From NCBI GenBank assembly GCA_019009955.1, contig CM032233.1, positions 80,707,501 to 80,771,500 of the forward strand: a DNA stretch of 64,000 nucleotides, given 5' to 3'. The position numbers and the translations under genes are program-made. The notes under the pieces were generated by a model. The model worked only from the letters and a program-made list of their open reading frames with translations, ran no database searches and was not told the origin of the DNA. Every line of letters begins with the position of its first letter. The stretch's first letter is position 1. Below are positions 47,937 through 59,759 of this stretch, in pieces. Origin of the DNA: Riptortus pedestris. Its lineage: Eukaryota > Arthropoda > Insecta > Hemiptera > Alydidae.

Positions 47937-49005
47937 TAGAAGATAAGTATATTGTTGTAATTCCAATCAAACTCAGAGTTTATCATTCATAATTTAATTA
48001 ATGTGTTTACAGTAGCATGAGAAAAATTGTCACCAAGCGCAACTAGAAAACAAAATTACCTTAATAAGCTCAAATCATTAATTAAATTGTTTAAAATAAA
48101 TAATATCTATTTTTATCACCAGCGTAAATTACACTAACTTGTTGAAATTCATCTATTAGCTATCATAAACATAATGAAATTAATCTTGAACATAAGCTCA
48201 TCTGAAACTCGACCAGAGCAATGAATACTTACTACAACTGTAGTAATTCTATCTCTATAATGATTTTAGAAATTTTTAAATATTTAACTCCACTTGGGCC
48301 TCAAACTAAGCATATTATTTCTTTAGGGGTCCATGACTCAAAATATGATTTTCGTATTGAAAATAATTTTATTATGACACGGGTTTGTTCACATTGCAGC
48401 GTTATCCAAATAACAGCTATAGTTTCACCATTTAATAGTCTAGTAAGAATAATTTATCTTAAACAACCACTTCTAGATAATTGAGCTGATGATTGAGGTC
48501 TTAACCAATATGTGTGTGGTATAAATAATATAAAGTGGTTCAAGTAAGAAAAATGTGAAAATACCATTTTTGAAAAAATATTTCGAGAACGAGTATTAAT
48601 CAAGCGATCTTACTTGAGGTGGTGTTAAGGCTCAAGAGTGCTGACTTAATGGTGTCAGATTCGAGACTGGGGAAGACCTCATGTAAAGTGTGGCAATGCT
48701 TTTAGAGTTGAAATTGCTATCATTAGTAGGCGCTGCTGAAGGACGGAACTCAAAATTTTTGCCACGAGTGGAGTTCATTACAGTCTTACTACGGTTTTTA
48801 ATGTCGTATAGACTCATGCAAAAGCTTAGGGGTACCAGTTCCTTTTATAACCCCCTTTCTTTCATTGTTTCCGTTAAATATACGACATTCTGTTAAAATT
48901 GATAGCTCTTAGGCTTAGCCCGTAGTCAACTATATATTCTACACATAAAACACATTATAAACCATAAAATAAAATTCTACCATGATTTAGAAATGTATTA
49001 TATAC
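47937..49005. other. sequence upstream of Ly6 exon 1, no coding feature
   Basis: AT-rich. If the exon at 49006-49108 is used, this is the first intron of the Ly6 gene. The plus-strand 87-codon frame at 48221-48484 is not recognisable. Confidence 0.4.
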
Positions 49006-49108
49006 CTTTTGGGTTGTTTCTGATATATCGTCTATCAAATATATTTAGCAAAATACAAGATGGAAATTGATTATCTTTCAGCAAATCTCTCAGTCTCCTG
49101 TTTTGGTC
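49006..49108 (-). other. candidate upstream (5' UTR) exon of the Ly6 gene
   Basis: A 103-nt block has a good acceptor (TTTTTATTATTTTAG) and donor (CCCAAAAG|GTATAT) on the minus strand. One frame is open throughout (RRLRDLLKDNQFPSCILLNI ...). If joined to the acceptor before Ly6 exon 1 (about 47936), that frame meets TAA before the Ly6 start codon. It is therefore better read as a 5' UTR exon than as Ly6 coding sequence. It could also belong to an unknown gene. Confidence 0.3.
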
Positions 49109-50526
49109 CTAAAATAATAAAAATATGTTATACTGTAGAAAAAAAAAGAATAAATATTAATTATATTTAGAATTCATGTGTATACAACGACGAATTACAT
49201 TGAAGTGATAAAAAAAAAAAAAAATAGTGAAAATAAGTTGTACACAGAAAATGGTATTCTATAAGAAGATTATGTATCATTAGTGCATCTGATTAGTTTT
49301 ATTTTCTATTTTGCATCAACAAGTGAAGTGTTATTCATTATCAGTGAACTCTACCGTTGTATAATTGGATTTAAGCATCTGGTTTGTGCCTTCCTATAAA
49401 AATATTAAAATCAATGTGAAACCAGATGAAGAAGCCAATAATCCTCGCAACTCTACTAACAGTGATACCATCCATTCTGGTACGCAGCATCTCCAAAAGA
49501 CGCCCAAAAATATATAAGAATACTGTACTAAGTGAGGAACACAAGATGGTTATCATCCAATTGCAATTTAGTAAAAATTAAATCAGATATTAGGAAATTG
49601 GAAACATCATCCAGAAGTAGCAGCCACGAAGAAGTAGTGCCAAATCGTGTAAGAATTAGTCACTCGGAACTCACACATATATAATCTCCTAAAAAATCTT
49701 TTTTATCGAACCTGCCTATTGTAACCTAAAAAATAACGGTAGAACATTAGTTAGTGCACAGCCGTTTTTGGAACAAGGCCAGAAGAATGTACAATATCGA
49801 TTCTTCTCTACACGAAACTCTGAATAATGAAGAAAATACTACTCAAAACTTATTTAAGTTCCTAAACGTTATAATGTAATAAAAACCTTTTCGCCTGTCA
49901 ATGAGCCTCGGGTAGAGGCAGAGAGTTCGTAAATAGATAAATAAGTCACTGATTTCTAGCGTAGGAGACCTGTTTTTAGTGATTATTTACTTCAAAATTT
50001 TAATTCTATTCTGAATAAACAAAATAAGATAAACATAAGTTTAAAAAATACTTGCAAACTTTTACCCAAATAACAAAAATAAAAGTGATTCCACATTCTT
50101 CAGCTTTGATACAGAAGATTTTCAAAAACGTAACATTTTCAGGGTCTATTGTCAGATGCCTGGACAAAAAGAATTGTCCGCTTGTCAGCGGCTCAGTCCA
50201 TGCGGTTGTATGGCGAAAAGCCCAGTAATCTTGCATGTATTTGTACCTTGTTATAGGCCATCGTTCTACATATCCTACTACATACTAATTACTAGGACTG
50301 TATTTCTTGTAGTCCTTGAGCCTCTACCACCATCATAAACCATTCAGTGTGGTCTTTAGCTAAGATCCTCCCACTCAGCCTCTTGAAGTCCCCACCCCCC
50401 ACCCGAGCTCATCTATCAAACTATGCTTGGTGAGTACATATTTTTGAAGTCGGGCTTCATATTCTCGACATGCCAAAACTGCGGAATTTCTTTTTAATGG
50501 AACACATTTAGGCTCAACTTAGATGC
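49109..50526. other. intergenic sequence, no gene recognised
   Basis: AT-rich, with only short open frames and no terminus or exon I can support. If the Ly6 promoter lies in this window, it should be here. Confidence 0.4.
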
Positions 50527-50689
50527 CTTAAAGGAAATCTGCTATTGAAGTTGTACTATTGTTGTATGACAACTGACTGACACTATTTCCAAAACCTTTC
50601 TTCAAATGTAAATCAATCCGACCTAGTAGTGCCAAAACTGAGGCACGTTTAAAATGATATATATATATATATATATCAGAATATATGAA

Positions 50690-51150
50690 TAGGAAAATTA
50701 ATATGACTGACTTCTATATAACACAATTAATAGCAGGACATGGCTCAATTAATACATACTTACATAGGTTTAAACTAACAGACAACCCATTATGTCCTTG
50801 TGATTTTAATACCGAACAAACGTACTAACACTTAATATACGACTGCATACTTTTGACAGAAAGAAAAATGTTTATCTTCAAAAAAAAAACAGTGACAAAC
50901 GAAGTAAAGCATTGGCCTGTTGATGAACGAGTTTTATTTCATAAATCCAATATGCAATAGCTCTTGGAACGTTCCCTGAGAAAGTTTATAAAATTATTGG
51001 AAACCGATAATAATTTTTTATGTAAATATTTTAATTCTTTAATGTGTATTTTAGTAATTTAATGTTTTGATTTGTAGATTTTTTAAATTATTATTTACAT
51101 CATTTATTATTAATTATCTTAAACCAAGTATACGTTCTATATTTAAAATT

Positions 51151-51187
<37 letters not shown>

Positions 51188-51375
51188 CTTTTATTACCTT
51201 TTGTTTTCTCTCATTCTATTTTTTGTATTCTTTAATTTTAAAAAAAAACTAGAGCATAATTTCGTATAATATTATGAAAATTTCAAAGCAAATACATGGA
51301 ATGACTAGTATTGTACGGGCCATGTAGAAAATAAATTCCCTCTCTGAAGGGTTACATCAGTGAGGCAAAAAATAA
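50690..51375 (+). pseudogene. R1/I-like retrotransposon 3' end (C-terminal zinc-finger region and 3' UTR)
   Basis: From 50702 the frame reads MTDFYITQLIAGHGSINTYL, HRFKLTDNPLCPCDFNTEQT, then a stop and HLIYDC. This matches the GHG-f--YLhrF...C-CG...eHl---C segment at the C-terminus of R1/I-group ORF2. A 3' UTR of about 0.45 kb follows and ends CAGTGAGGCAAAAAATAATG. It is 5' truncated and sits at the TA tract of HINE copy N. Confidence 0.75.
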
Positions 51376-51643
51376 TGTCTTTATATATTTACTTGTCTGT
51401 TACCACTTTAGCTTTTACAATTTTTTTTTGGTTGTTACAACCTGAAATCGATAGTTATAAGTTCAACAATCAGATTCGCTAGTGGCGAAAATCAGAATAG
51501 AAATAAAAGGGTTGGATTTATAGTAAGAATAAAATGCAGTATCGTAAATATTCATGTTATCATGTTTCAGATAGAAAAACTTTAATATCAATCTTGTTGA
51601 TTATGTAATACCCTATATTTGTTGTTCTTTATATATATTTTTT

Positions 51644-51752
51644 AGCACATTTCCCCTGAGGGAAATCAGCTATTAAGGTCGACGCGATTTTTGAATTTTT
51701 TTTTCAAATGTCCATCGATCCTACCCAGTAGATGAAAATGTGATCCGTTCAA

Positions 51753-51831
<79 letters not shown>

Positions 51832-52318
51832 AATACGTACATACATATTTGTCTGTTAACGCTTGTTTAATCGTTACCAAAGACGATATTTAGCCGTTTT
51901 ATGCAAAAAGAAAGATCAAGTTCGTTATTGGCTGAATTCGGACAAGTGGGAGGGAGGGGGGTTAGAGGGGTAAATTTCGAAAATTCAAAATATCTCCATT
52001 ATTATGCGTCGTGTCGAACAATTGTATAGAGCCAATTATATTGAAAATGTAATGTTCTATAAATGTTGCTTTGAACGTTTTTTCACTATCTCGATTATTA
52101 ACCTAGACATTTTCATTTTTTAGTTTTCGGCCTTCAGTAAACCCCCACTTCTACTCAAGTCATGTCAACAACAAGCTGATATATTATAAAACACTTTATT
52201 TGACGTCTAAATACCCAATATTGTTCTCATTGAACATTTACGTTTTGAGGTAAATGCAAATTTTGTGGTGACGCACGTGGGAAATCTGCTTAGTTAATGC
52301 AGCCCCTGCATGGCGGAA
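51644..52318 (+). mobile_element. HINE-like element, inner copy K
   Basis: After TTTTTT it starts AGCACATTTCCCCTGAGGGA, with (TA)n at about 51758-51827 and the left/right blocks. It ends ACGTGGGAAATCTGC, hairpin TGCAGCCCCTGCA, GGCGGAA, followed by TTTTT. The host sequence on both sides is HINE copy N. Confidence 0.82.
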
Positions 52319-52490
52319 TTTTTGTTTAACTTAAACATTAATTTGTATTTATTTTTTTCATATTTAGCTTTGAGTAGACCTCATCCCTACTCTTTGTTCA
52401 TAGAATTGCTGTTCTGTTAGTATACACCTAATATGGAGCTTAAATTTGAAGTCTTGTTTATATAAGATTTTTACTAAGAGAGAAATAAAG

Positions 52491-53053
52491 AAATTTATAA
52501 TACCATCATGGAAAACTCCATATACAAGAGTAGTATGTGCAAATTATGTCCTTTATAGTTATTTTATTTATTATTAATATGCATTAATTTTGAATCGTAA
52601 TCCCCGAGGACAATGTAAAGTATTCTATTGATCTATAGGCATTACTTAATCGTTAATAGTAGTTATCAGATTAAAGATTGGACCAAATAAGAAATTTCCT
52701 GATCTAGATTTAGATTAATGTTAGGTAGACGACAGCACTTCTTTCGCTTAACAGATGAACATAATTATAGAGCTGAATCTTTCCACAATTGAACCACTTC
52801 TGATATTGTTGTATCTAGAGGCATAGTTTGTTATTGTTCTTTCAAGTATCTAGATTTGCGGAAGCCCATATGGAAGGTTTTCACAAGTGTTTTCACATGT
52901 ATGAGAGGGTATCATAGATAAATCATGACAAAGATTTTGACATCAAAACGAACTGGCGTGCCATAACCGTTAGACCAATCACCTCAGTAACCCTCTTAGC
53001 AGATTGATGATAGGCGTTATTCAAAATAATCTGGTATCTATATCTTTAATATA
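52491..53053. other. intergenic sequence, no feature recognised
   Basis: AT-rich with no coding frame or repeat terminus that I can support. Confidence 0.5.
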
Positions 53054-54278
53054 CGAGGGATGATCAAAACGTTTTGCTACTAACCTAAAAAGAAAATAGA
53101 AACAATTCTAAAGATATTTTATTTTTCAACATAACCCCCCACTAACATCAATGAACTTATTCCACCCATCCTTTGACATACTGACTCCACGGGTGAAAAA
53201 AAAAATTTCTTCTTCGTCTTGAACCCATTCTTCTGTTGCTGAATTCAAGGAATTCAGGTCATCAAATCTTCCACCTTTTAAGAACCTCTTTAAATTTGGG
53301 AACATGAAGAAAGCACCTGGGGCTAGATCTAGCTTATAGGGTGGGTGGTCAAGCTGTTCAAAGCCGCAGTCATGAATGGCAGCCTGTGCAATGCGAGACT
53401 TGTGGATTGGTGCATTGCCATACAACAAGAGAGTCACCATTCCCCTACGTTTCTCTACAATGGTCTGATGAAGGTTCTAATAATCTCAGCATAATACTGA
53501 CCTGTTATTGTATAGCCGATATCGAGGTAATCAATTAACAGAATACCCATTGTATCCCAAAAAACTGTTGCCATCCCATTCCTTGCTGAACTCTGGGATT
53601 TGAATTTTTTGTATGGGGTGAGTCTAAATGTCTCTACTGTATCGACTGCTGCTTTGTCTCTGGGTCACACTGTTACAGCCTCGTGTCATCCTCTGTCACT
53701 AATCGGGCCATGAAATCCTATGGGTCTTAGTTAAAGAGTTCTAGCAGCTCTTGGCATGACGAGATGCGATGATCTTGAACCAAAAGATTTCGAGGAACCC
53801 ATCTTGCAGGCACCTTAGACATTCCTAAAATGCTGGGGATGATAGTGCTAAGGCTACCATAGGAAATGCCTAATCCCATAGAAACTTCAGACACCTTTAT
53901 TCGATGATTATCCAAGATCATCATCATCTTGCTTGAGTTGGTCTCCCTTCGTCTTGCACACTCACACGACCGTGTTTGAACTCATTGTAACACCTAGTGA
54001 CTATAGAAAAAGAAGGGCAATCACGACCATTTGCATTCACCATTCTCTCAAAAATGTCTTTTGTAGAATGTCTTTTTTTACACAAAAATTGGGTACTCAA
54101 ACTTGAACTCACTGGATATTTACATGTCTCTAAAGGCACTGCTAAATACTGACTGAACCGAGTACTTGATATTTTGGGCATGTTTATTCTTCATAGATAA
54201 GCTACCAAGAACAAAATAAGGATTAACGGTTTATGTTTGGTTTATACCTTGGTAGCAAAACTATTTGATCGCCCTTCG
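53054..54278 (-). mobile_element. mariner-family transposon, near full length, decayed
   Basis: Inverted termini CGAGGGATGATCAAAACGTT (53054) and the complement of CGAAGGGCGATCAAATAGTT (to 54278) lie between TA dinucleotides. At 1225 bp it is close to the usual 1.3 kb. Transposase remnants run on the minus strand from 54181 to 53126. A different subfamily from the mariner at 9.4 kb. Confidence 0.88.
53126..54181 (-). pseudogene. mariner transposase pseudogene
   Basis: Three frames in order. MPKISSTRFSQY... with RHSTKDIFERMVNANGRDCP and VTRCYNEFKHGRVSVQDEGR (54181-53924) is the first helix-turn-helix and its linker. IKVSEVSMGLGISYGSLSTI (53927-53727) is the second helix-turn-helix. Then LYGNAPIHKS, LDHPPYKLDLAP and FFMFPNLKRFLKGGRF (53440-53126) form the C-terminal catalytic part. 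The catalytic aspartate of the usual DNAP box is glycine here and PYSPDLAPSD has become PYKLDLAPGA, so it is inactive. Confidence 0.88.
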
Positions 54279-54442
54279 TATCTCTAGTTTTGACCTACTG
54301 GCATAGGTATGCTGAACAACTTGACAAAAGAGGCAGAAAATAAAGAACATTAAGTTTTAGAATAGATTTATGGTAGGAAAGGCTTTGTTAATCATCCTAA
54401 TGGGTCTTGGATTACTTTTCTCTTGTTTTTACTAATTTCAAG

Positions 54443-54510
54443 AAATAGCCGCTAGGAAATACACCATTGAGATCGTCTACACGCCACAATTACTCAATAT
54501 TCTTTCAATG
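54443..54510 (+). mobile_element. HINE-like left-end fragment
   Basis: AGGAAATACACCATTGAGAT and following bases are a degraded HINE left block, cut off where copy L begins. Confidence 0.5.
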
Positions 54511-54517
54511 TACCAAT

Positions 54518-55200
54518 TCCGTCACGCAGGGACTGCGTAAACTAAGCAAATTTCCCACTTTCTGGAATTATCAACATATAATGTCATTTCGCCATATGTT
54601 CTCTATTTCTAAGCTAAGATCCGATGAGTAGTAGTGGGGGTTTACTGAAGGCTGAAAACAAGAAAGTACAAATAACAATATTTGAGTTACGAGAAAATTT
54701 ATAGAACAACTATTGTGGAGCATCAGTAATTTATTAAGATTGGACTTAACATTTTATAATAATAATAACACTTTTCGAGCCGACTAGTAATGTAATAATA
54801 TATATAATAACCGTGATATTTTGATTTTCGAATCCCTCCCCCCGATATCCTCTCCATATTGCTCGTATTGCCCGATACCAGTCATTAACTAATATGATCT
54901 GTAGTGTTGAATGAAAAGGTTAAATATAAAGTATGGTGTAGATCTAATGAACATTTTCTAGTATAGAAAGTAAAATCTTAATTGAAGACGTCATCACACT
55001 ATGAATTTTCATGTATCTCAAATTATTAAATATTAAGGTTCATCGAAAAACAATTAGGTACTTAAGCTTGGAACAAGATGTTTCATAATATATTGGCTAA
55101 TTGTTAATGTTCAATAACAAAGTGAGGGTTTAAAAATGTAAATCACTCGGCTAATATTCAGAGTAGGCAAAAAATCAACTTAATATTTTTTAAATATTCG
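54518..55200 (-). mobile_element. HINE-like element, copy L, right half, degraded
   Basis: Reverse orientation, starting TCCGTCACGCAGGGACTGCG. The right-body phrase GTAGTGGGGGTTTACTGAAG lies at about 54634. The left half was not found. Confidence 0.65.
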
Positions 55201-56865
55201 TGCTTAAAAAGTTAACATACTTAATTTTCATGAATTTCTTATAATTTTGTATAGTAATTCTGATATAGTGCTGGTGTTGGCTTTCTGCTTCACACCAGAA
55301 CGCTATTACTACAAGCATTCATAAATATTCCAATTTTTTAGCACTACAAATTAATTTAAATACACTATGTTCAGGTGCATTTAATATTCATCAAGATTTC
55401 CGAACAGTGAGAATAACCATCGGAATATTTCGGAATCTCTTACAACACGAACAGCAAAGAACTATGACTCGAATATAAAAAGAATTAGCAAAAAGACAGG
55501 TACGTATATTCACTAATTACGCAGGACTTCAAATCTCATCTGTTGTTATAGAAGCATTAATGAGTACTTTAATTTAAAGAAAAAACATAATTATCCATAT
55601 CTGGGTTATTGTATTATTGGTTATACCGACATCTGTACGGGAGTTATGAAATGCGTAAAATTAATTTTTTTTAAGAATTAAGAAAATGTGGTTTTATTTC
55701 AAATATACTATTCCAAGCCTATTTGTTCTTCTAGGTTTTTGTTGGTCTTGCATTATTCCATATTCATACCTGGGAATGAGTAGATCAAAAGTTCTTGATT
55801 AATTAAAAAATACATCTGTCATTATTTCTTGGCTGATTATATCCGAAATCGATAAAAATGAATGTTCCATCATTTTTAAATAATGTAAACTTTTAGTATT
55901 GAAACTCCTTGTCAGGTGTTATTGACGATCAGCCAGTGGTAACAGTCTTTATAGACAGAGTTTTCAAACAGTATACCCCTATCCACTAGTATTAATCAAT
56001 TTTTCCTTTGTTTTTTTTTTAAATATTTCAAACATTAATTCACCGCTTTTATAAAAAAAAATTAAATCTGCAAAATAGGACTCTGGTTTGATGGTATTCC
56101 GATGAATAAAACATGCAACGGATTGCAGGCTCAAGAGCCTGGCTAAGAATAACTAATTTCGTACAACTCTCGGCGGAAGAAGAGCTTGGTTTATTTAGCC
56201 TTTGCCAGGTTCCTGTTTACAATTTATTTTGTGGAAGGAAATTCAAACCAAACATAAGTTATTTCAGGAACATAGTATTTATTTTTTAAACTTAAACTAT
56301 GTGCATATGTGAGTAGAAGAAAAGGAAGCAATAGAAACGTGAATATAGCATCCTTTAATTCTAGTTTTCACGATAATCATTCAGTTCAGTCTTAGTTGAT
56401 CAGGAGGAGATGTACTCTAATCGCAATCTAAGCATGGATACGGAACGGTCTCTGAATTCGAATTACAACCCCGACTAGTGTGTTCTTTAGTTTGGAGCCA
56501 AACATTTATTACATGGAGAATAAATGTTAATAAATTAAAACTAGTACGCCAACTAAGTATTAGTAATACCTTTATATACCACATCAGAATGAACGGGGAA
56601 ATAAAAACAATAGATAGTTAAGAAATATCTAAATCCACAGGAATCTATGTCCCATATTATCATCACCTGCCCCATTGCAACAGCTTTAATTAAACATTTA
56701 TCTGTGAAAATATTTGCCTGAACATATCATGGCATACAAATTGTTTGAAATAGACTAAATTAATACTTTGAACGATATCTATAATTATTTTATTTATGCC
56801 CTTGGGAAAAGAACTTTTGATTATGGACTTATTTTTAAAATATAACTAATATTATCATGCGTTTT
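55201..56865. other. intergenic sequence, no feature recognised
   Basis: AT-rich, with a slightly GC-richer patch at 56130-56215 (CAGGCTCAAGAGCCTGGC palindrome). No gene recognised. Confidence 0.45.
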
Positions 56866-56957
56866 AGCAGGCCGTACTGATAACGCGATTTTCAAAGATT
56901 TCCACCAATGTCCAGAGATCCTCCTAGGAGATGACGAAAATGATGTCAGTTCAAAAC

Positions 56958-57015
<58 letters not shown>

Positions 57016-57494
57016 TGTTAACGCTCTAGCGGTCGCAATTTTTGTCCGATCGTTACCAAACTCGATATCAAAAAGTTTCATATAAAACTAAAGATCAAAT
57101 TGTTTAATGGCTGATATCCCTGTAGGAGAGGAGGGCTTAGAGGGAGAAATTTAGAAAATTCTTAATATCGCCGTTATTGTGCGTCGGACGTAAAATTGTA
57201 TAGTAGCAATTTTATTGAAAATGTAATGTTCTACAAATGTTGTTATGAACGTTTGTTCACTATTTTGATTACTAACTGAGGTGTTTGCATTTTTTTAATT
57301 TTCGGCCATTAGTAAATCCCCACTCCTACTCATGTCATATTAACAAAAATCTGAAGCTGTTATGTTATGAAGCACTTTATTTGAAGCCAAAACATCAAAT
57401 ATTGTTCTCATTGAATTTGTACGTTTTGAGATAAATGTAAATACGTGGCGCACGTGGAAAATCTGCTTAGCTAACGTAGCCTCTGAGTGACGAA
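56866..57494 (+). mobile_element. HINE-like element, copy M
   Basis: It begins AGCAGGCCGTACTGATAACG after TTTT, with (TA)n at 56958-57012 and GCTCTAGCGGTCGCAATTTT. It ends CACGTGGAAAATCTGC with a mutated terminal hairpin and GACGAAAG, followed by TTTT. Confidence 0.8.
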
Positions 57495-57626
57495 AGTTTT
57501 ATTATTATTGTTTTCAAGTTATAATGAATAACTCTTATTTTAAAAGTGCGAGTTATTTTATTTTTCTATCAAATGTATTTATTTAGGTATCTAAGTTCTA
57601 TTGGAATTATGTGAGTACCTGTGCAC

Positions 57627-57627
<1 letters not shown>

Positions 57628-57675
<48 letters not shown>
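57628..57675. repeat. (TA)n microsatellite
   Basis: About 24 TA units, followed by short CA and GT repeats. Confidence 0.9.
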
Positions 57676-57678
<3 letters not shown>

Positions 57679-57765
57679 ACACACACATTTGTGTATGTGC
57701 GTGTGTGTGTCTAGAATATTTTTTTGTTTGGGAGGAGAGAGGAGAGCAAGATGAAAGAGTGCGAG

Positions 57766-57917
57766 TGTAATAAAATTCGACTCGGGGTACAGTCAGACTC
57801 TTTTATTGCCTCTGCTCTCTTTCTTATCGCAACTGCTCTGACTCACTCGCTCCGGTCTCCATCCTCTCTCTCAGCCACAGACAAATCATTCTATTCACCC
57901 GCCAGACCTCTATTACA
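57766..57917 (+). repeat. LTR-like repeat unit, copy 1
   Basis: 152 bp bounded by the short inverted ends TGTAATA and TATTACA. It contains a stem (AATAAAATTCGACTC against GTCAGACTCTTTTATT) with a polyadenylation-like AATAAA. Similar sequence continues on both sides in copies 2 and 3, so the true repeat is longer (about 57751-57990). It could be a solo LTR or part of one; no target duplication seen. Confidence 0.5.
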
Positions 57918-58011
57918 GCACACCATGTAAATTTGTACCTATGTATTTTAGTCTGCTGATTAGCAGATTTCGTATAAGGGGCATCAGATCTGAGGTTCCG
58001 TGTGTGTGTGT

Positions 58012-58012
58012 A

Positions 58013-58084
<72 letters not shown>

Positions 58085-58302
58085 TGTTTTTTGTTGAGAG
58101 AGAGAGTGAGTGTGCGAGAGAGAGAGAGGGTGTGAGAGAGAGAGAGTGTGTGAGAGAGAGAGAGTGTGTGTGAGAGATAGAGAGAGAGACGAGAGAGAGA
58201 GAGAGAGAAGAGAGAGAGAGGGAGAGAGAGAAGAGAAGAACCTCTATTACAGCACACCATGTAAATTTGTACCTAGAGGGGGAGTCTGCTTATTAGAGAT
58301 TT

Positions 58303-58339
<37 letters not shown>

Positions 58340-58378
58340 GTGAGGGAGAGAGTGAGTGAGAGAGTGTGAGAGGTGTGT

Positions 58379-58409
<31 letters not shown>

Positions 58410-58532
58410 TAGAGAGGGGAGAGAGAGAGGGAGGGAGGAGGGAGGGAGGGAGGGAATAAGGAGGGACTCGGGAGGGAGGGAGGGAGGACTCTTTTAGGGA
58501 TCGCAACAGGGACTCACTCGCTCCGGAGGGAG

Positions 58533-58623
<91 letters not shown>

Positions 58624-58743
58624 GAGAGAGAGAGAGAGGGAGGGAGGGAGGGAGGGAGGGAGGGAGGGAGGGAGGGGGAGGGAGGGAGGGAGGGAGTGTG
58701 TGAGTGTGTGTGAGTGGAGGGAGGGAGGGAGGAGGGGGGGGTG

Positions 58744-58781
<38 letters not shown>

Positions 58782-58802
58782 TGAGAGAGAGAGAGAGAGA
58801 GA

Positions 58803-58833
<31 letters not shown>

Positions 58834-59198
58834 GAGAAGAGAGAGAGAGTCAGAGAGAGAGAGAGAGTGAGAGGAGAGAGAGAGAGAGAGAGAGATTCTA
58901 TCGAGAGAGAGAGAGGAGAGAGAGAGAGAAGAGAGAGAAGGAGAGAGCAGAGGAGAGGAGAGGAGAGGATCAGAGAAGAGAGAGAGAGAGTTCCGTGTGT
59001 GTGAGAGTGTGTGGAGAGAGGGAGGGAGGGAGGGAGGGAGGGAGGGAGGTGTGTGAGGGAGTGGAGGGGGGAGGGAGGGAGGGTGTGTGAGTGTGTTGTG
59101 TGAGGGAGGGAGGGAGGGGAGGGAGGGAGGGAGGGAGGGAGGGAGAGAGGGAGAGAGGGAGGGAGAGGGAGGGAGGGAGGGAGGGAGGGAGGGAGGGA

Positions 59199-59257
<59 letters not shown>

Positions 59258-59292
59258 TGTGAGAGAGTGAGAGAGAGGCTGCGAGAGTGATA

Positions 59293-59370
<78 letters not shown>
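58012..59370. repeat. compound (TG)n, (GA)n and (GGGA)n microsatellite with LTR-like scraps
   Basis: (TG)n at 58012-58070, then almost uninterrupted purine sequence on the plus strand to 59370. Scraps of the LTR-like unit lie at about 58242-58285 and 58489-58527. Open frames of Arg-Glu or Ser-Leu repeats here are artefacts of dinucleotide composition. Confidence 0.9.
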
Positions 59371-59373
<3 letters not shown>

Positions 59374-59384
59374 AAGAATACCAG

Positions 59385-59534
59385 TGTAATAAAATTCGAG
59401 TCAGTTAAAGTCAGACTCTTTTATTACCTCGGCTCTCTTTCTTTTCGCAACCCCTCCCACTCGCTCGCTCCCTCTGGTCTCCATCCTCTCCCTCAGCCAC
59501 AGACAGGCCATTTACCCGCCAAACCTCTATTACA
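59385..59534 (+). repeat. LTR-like repeat unit, copy 2
   Basis: Same bounds (TGTAATA...TATTACA) and core (GTCTCCATCCTCTC, CAGCCACAGACA) as copy 1. Flanking similarity continues to about 59595. Confidence 0.5.
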
Positions 59535-59759
59535 GTACAACATGTAAATATGTATCGAAGTATTTTAGTCTGTTTATTAGCTGATGTCCCATAAGGGGTG
59601 TGTGTGTGGAAATGGAGTGGGCAAGCAGAAAGTGGTTTGCTAGGAGAGACGAGGCTTAGATTAGGAGTGGACAGAAAGGCAGAGTGGAGACGATCTAAAG
59701 GAGTATTAGCACATGGAAATTTGGAAGCACCAGAGGGCGATCGACCACAGACGCAATCT

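Larger units (their letters stand above)
50527..52490 (+). mobile_element. HINE-like element, outer copy N, carrying two insertions
   Basis: The left block (AAGGAAATCTGCTATTGAAG) runs to a TA tract at 50658-50678. An R1-like 3' end occupies about 50690-51375. N resumes TATATTTACTTGTCTGTTAC at 51383 and is interrupted again by HINE copy K at 51644. It continues after K with TTTTTCATATTTAGCTTTGA to about 52490, where the right terminus is lost. Confidence 0.75.

Noticed and set aside
57913..59290. Open frames rich in Ser-Leu, Arg-Glu or His-Thr on both strands
   Set aside because: These are translations of GA, GGGA and GT microsatellites.
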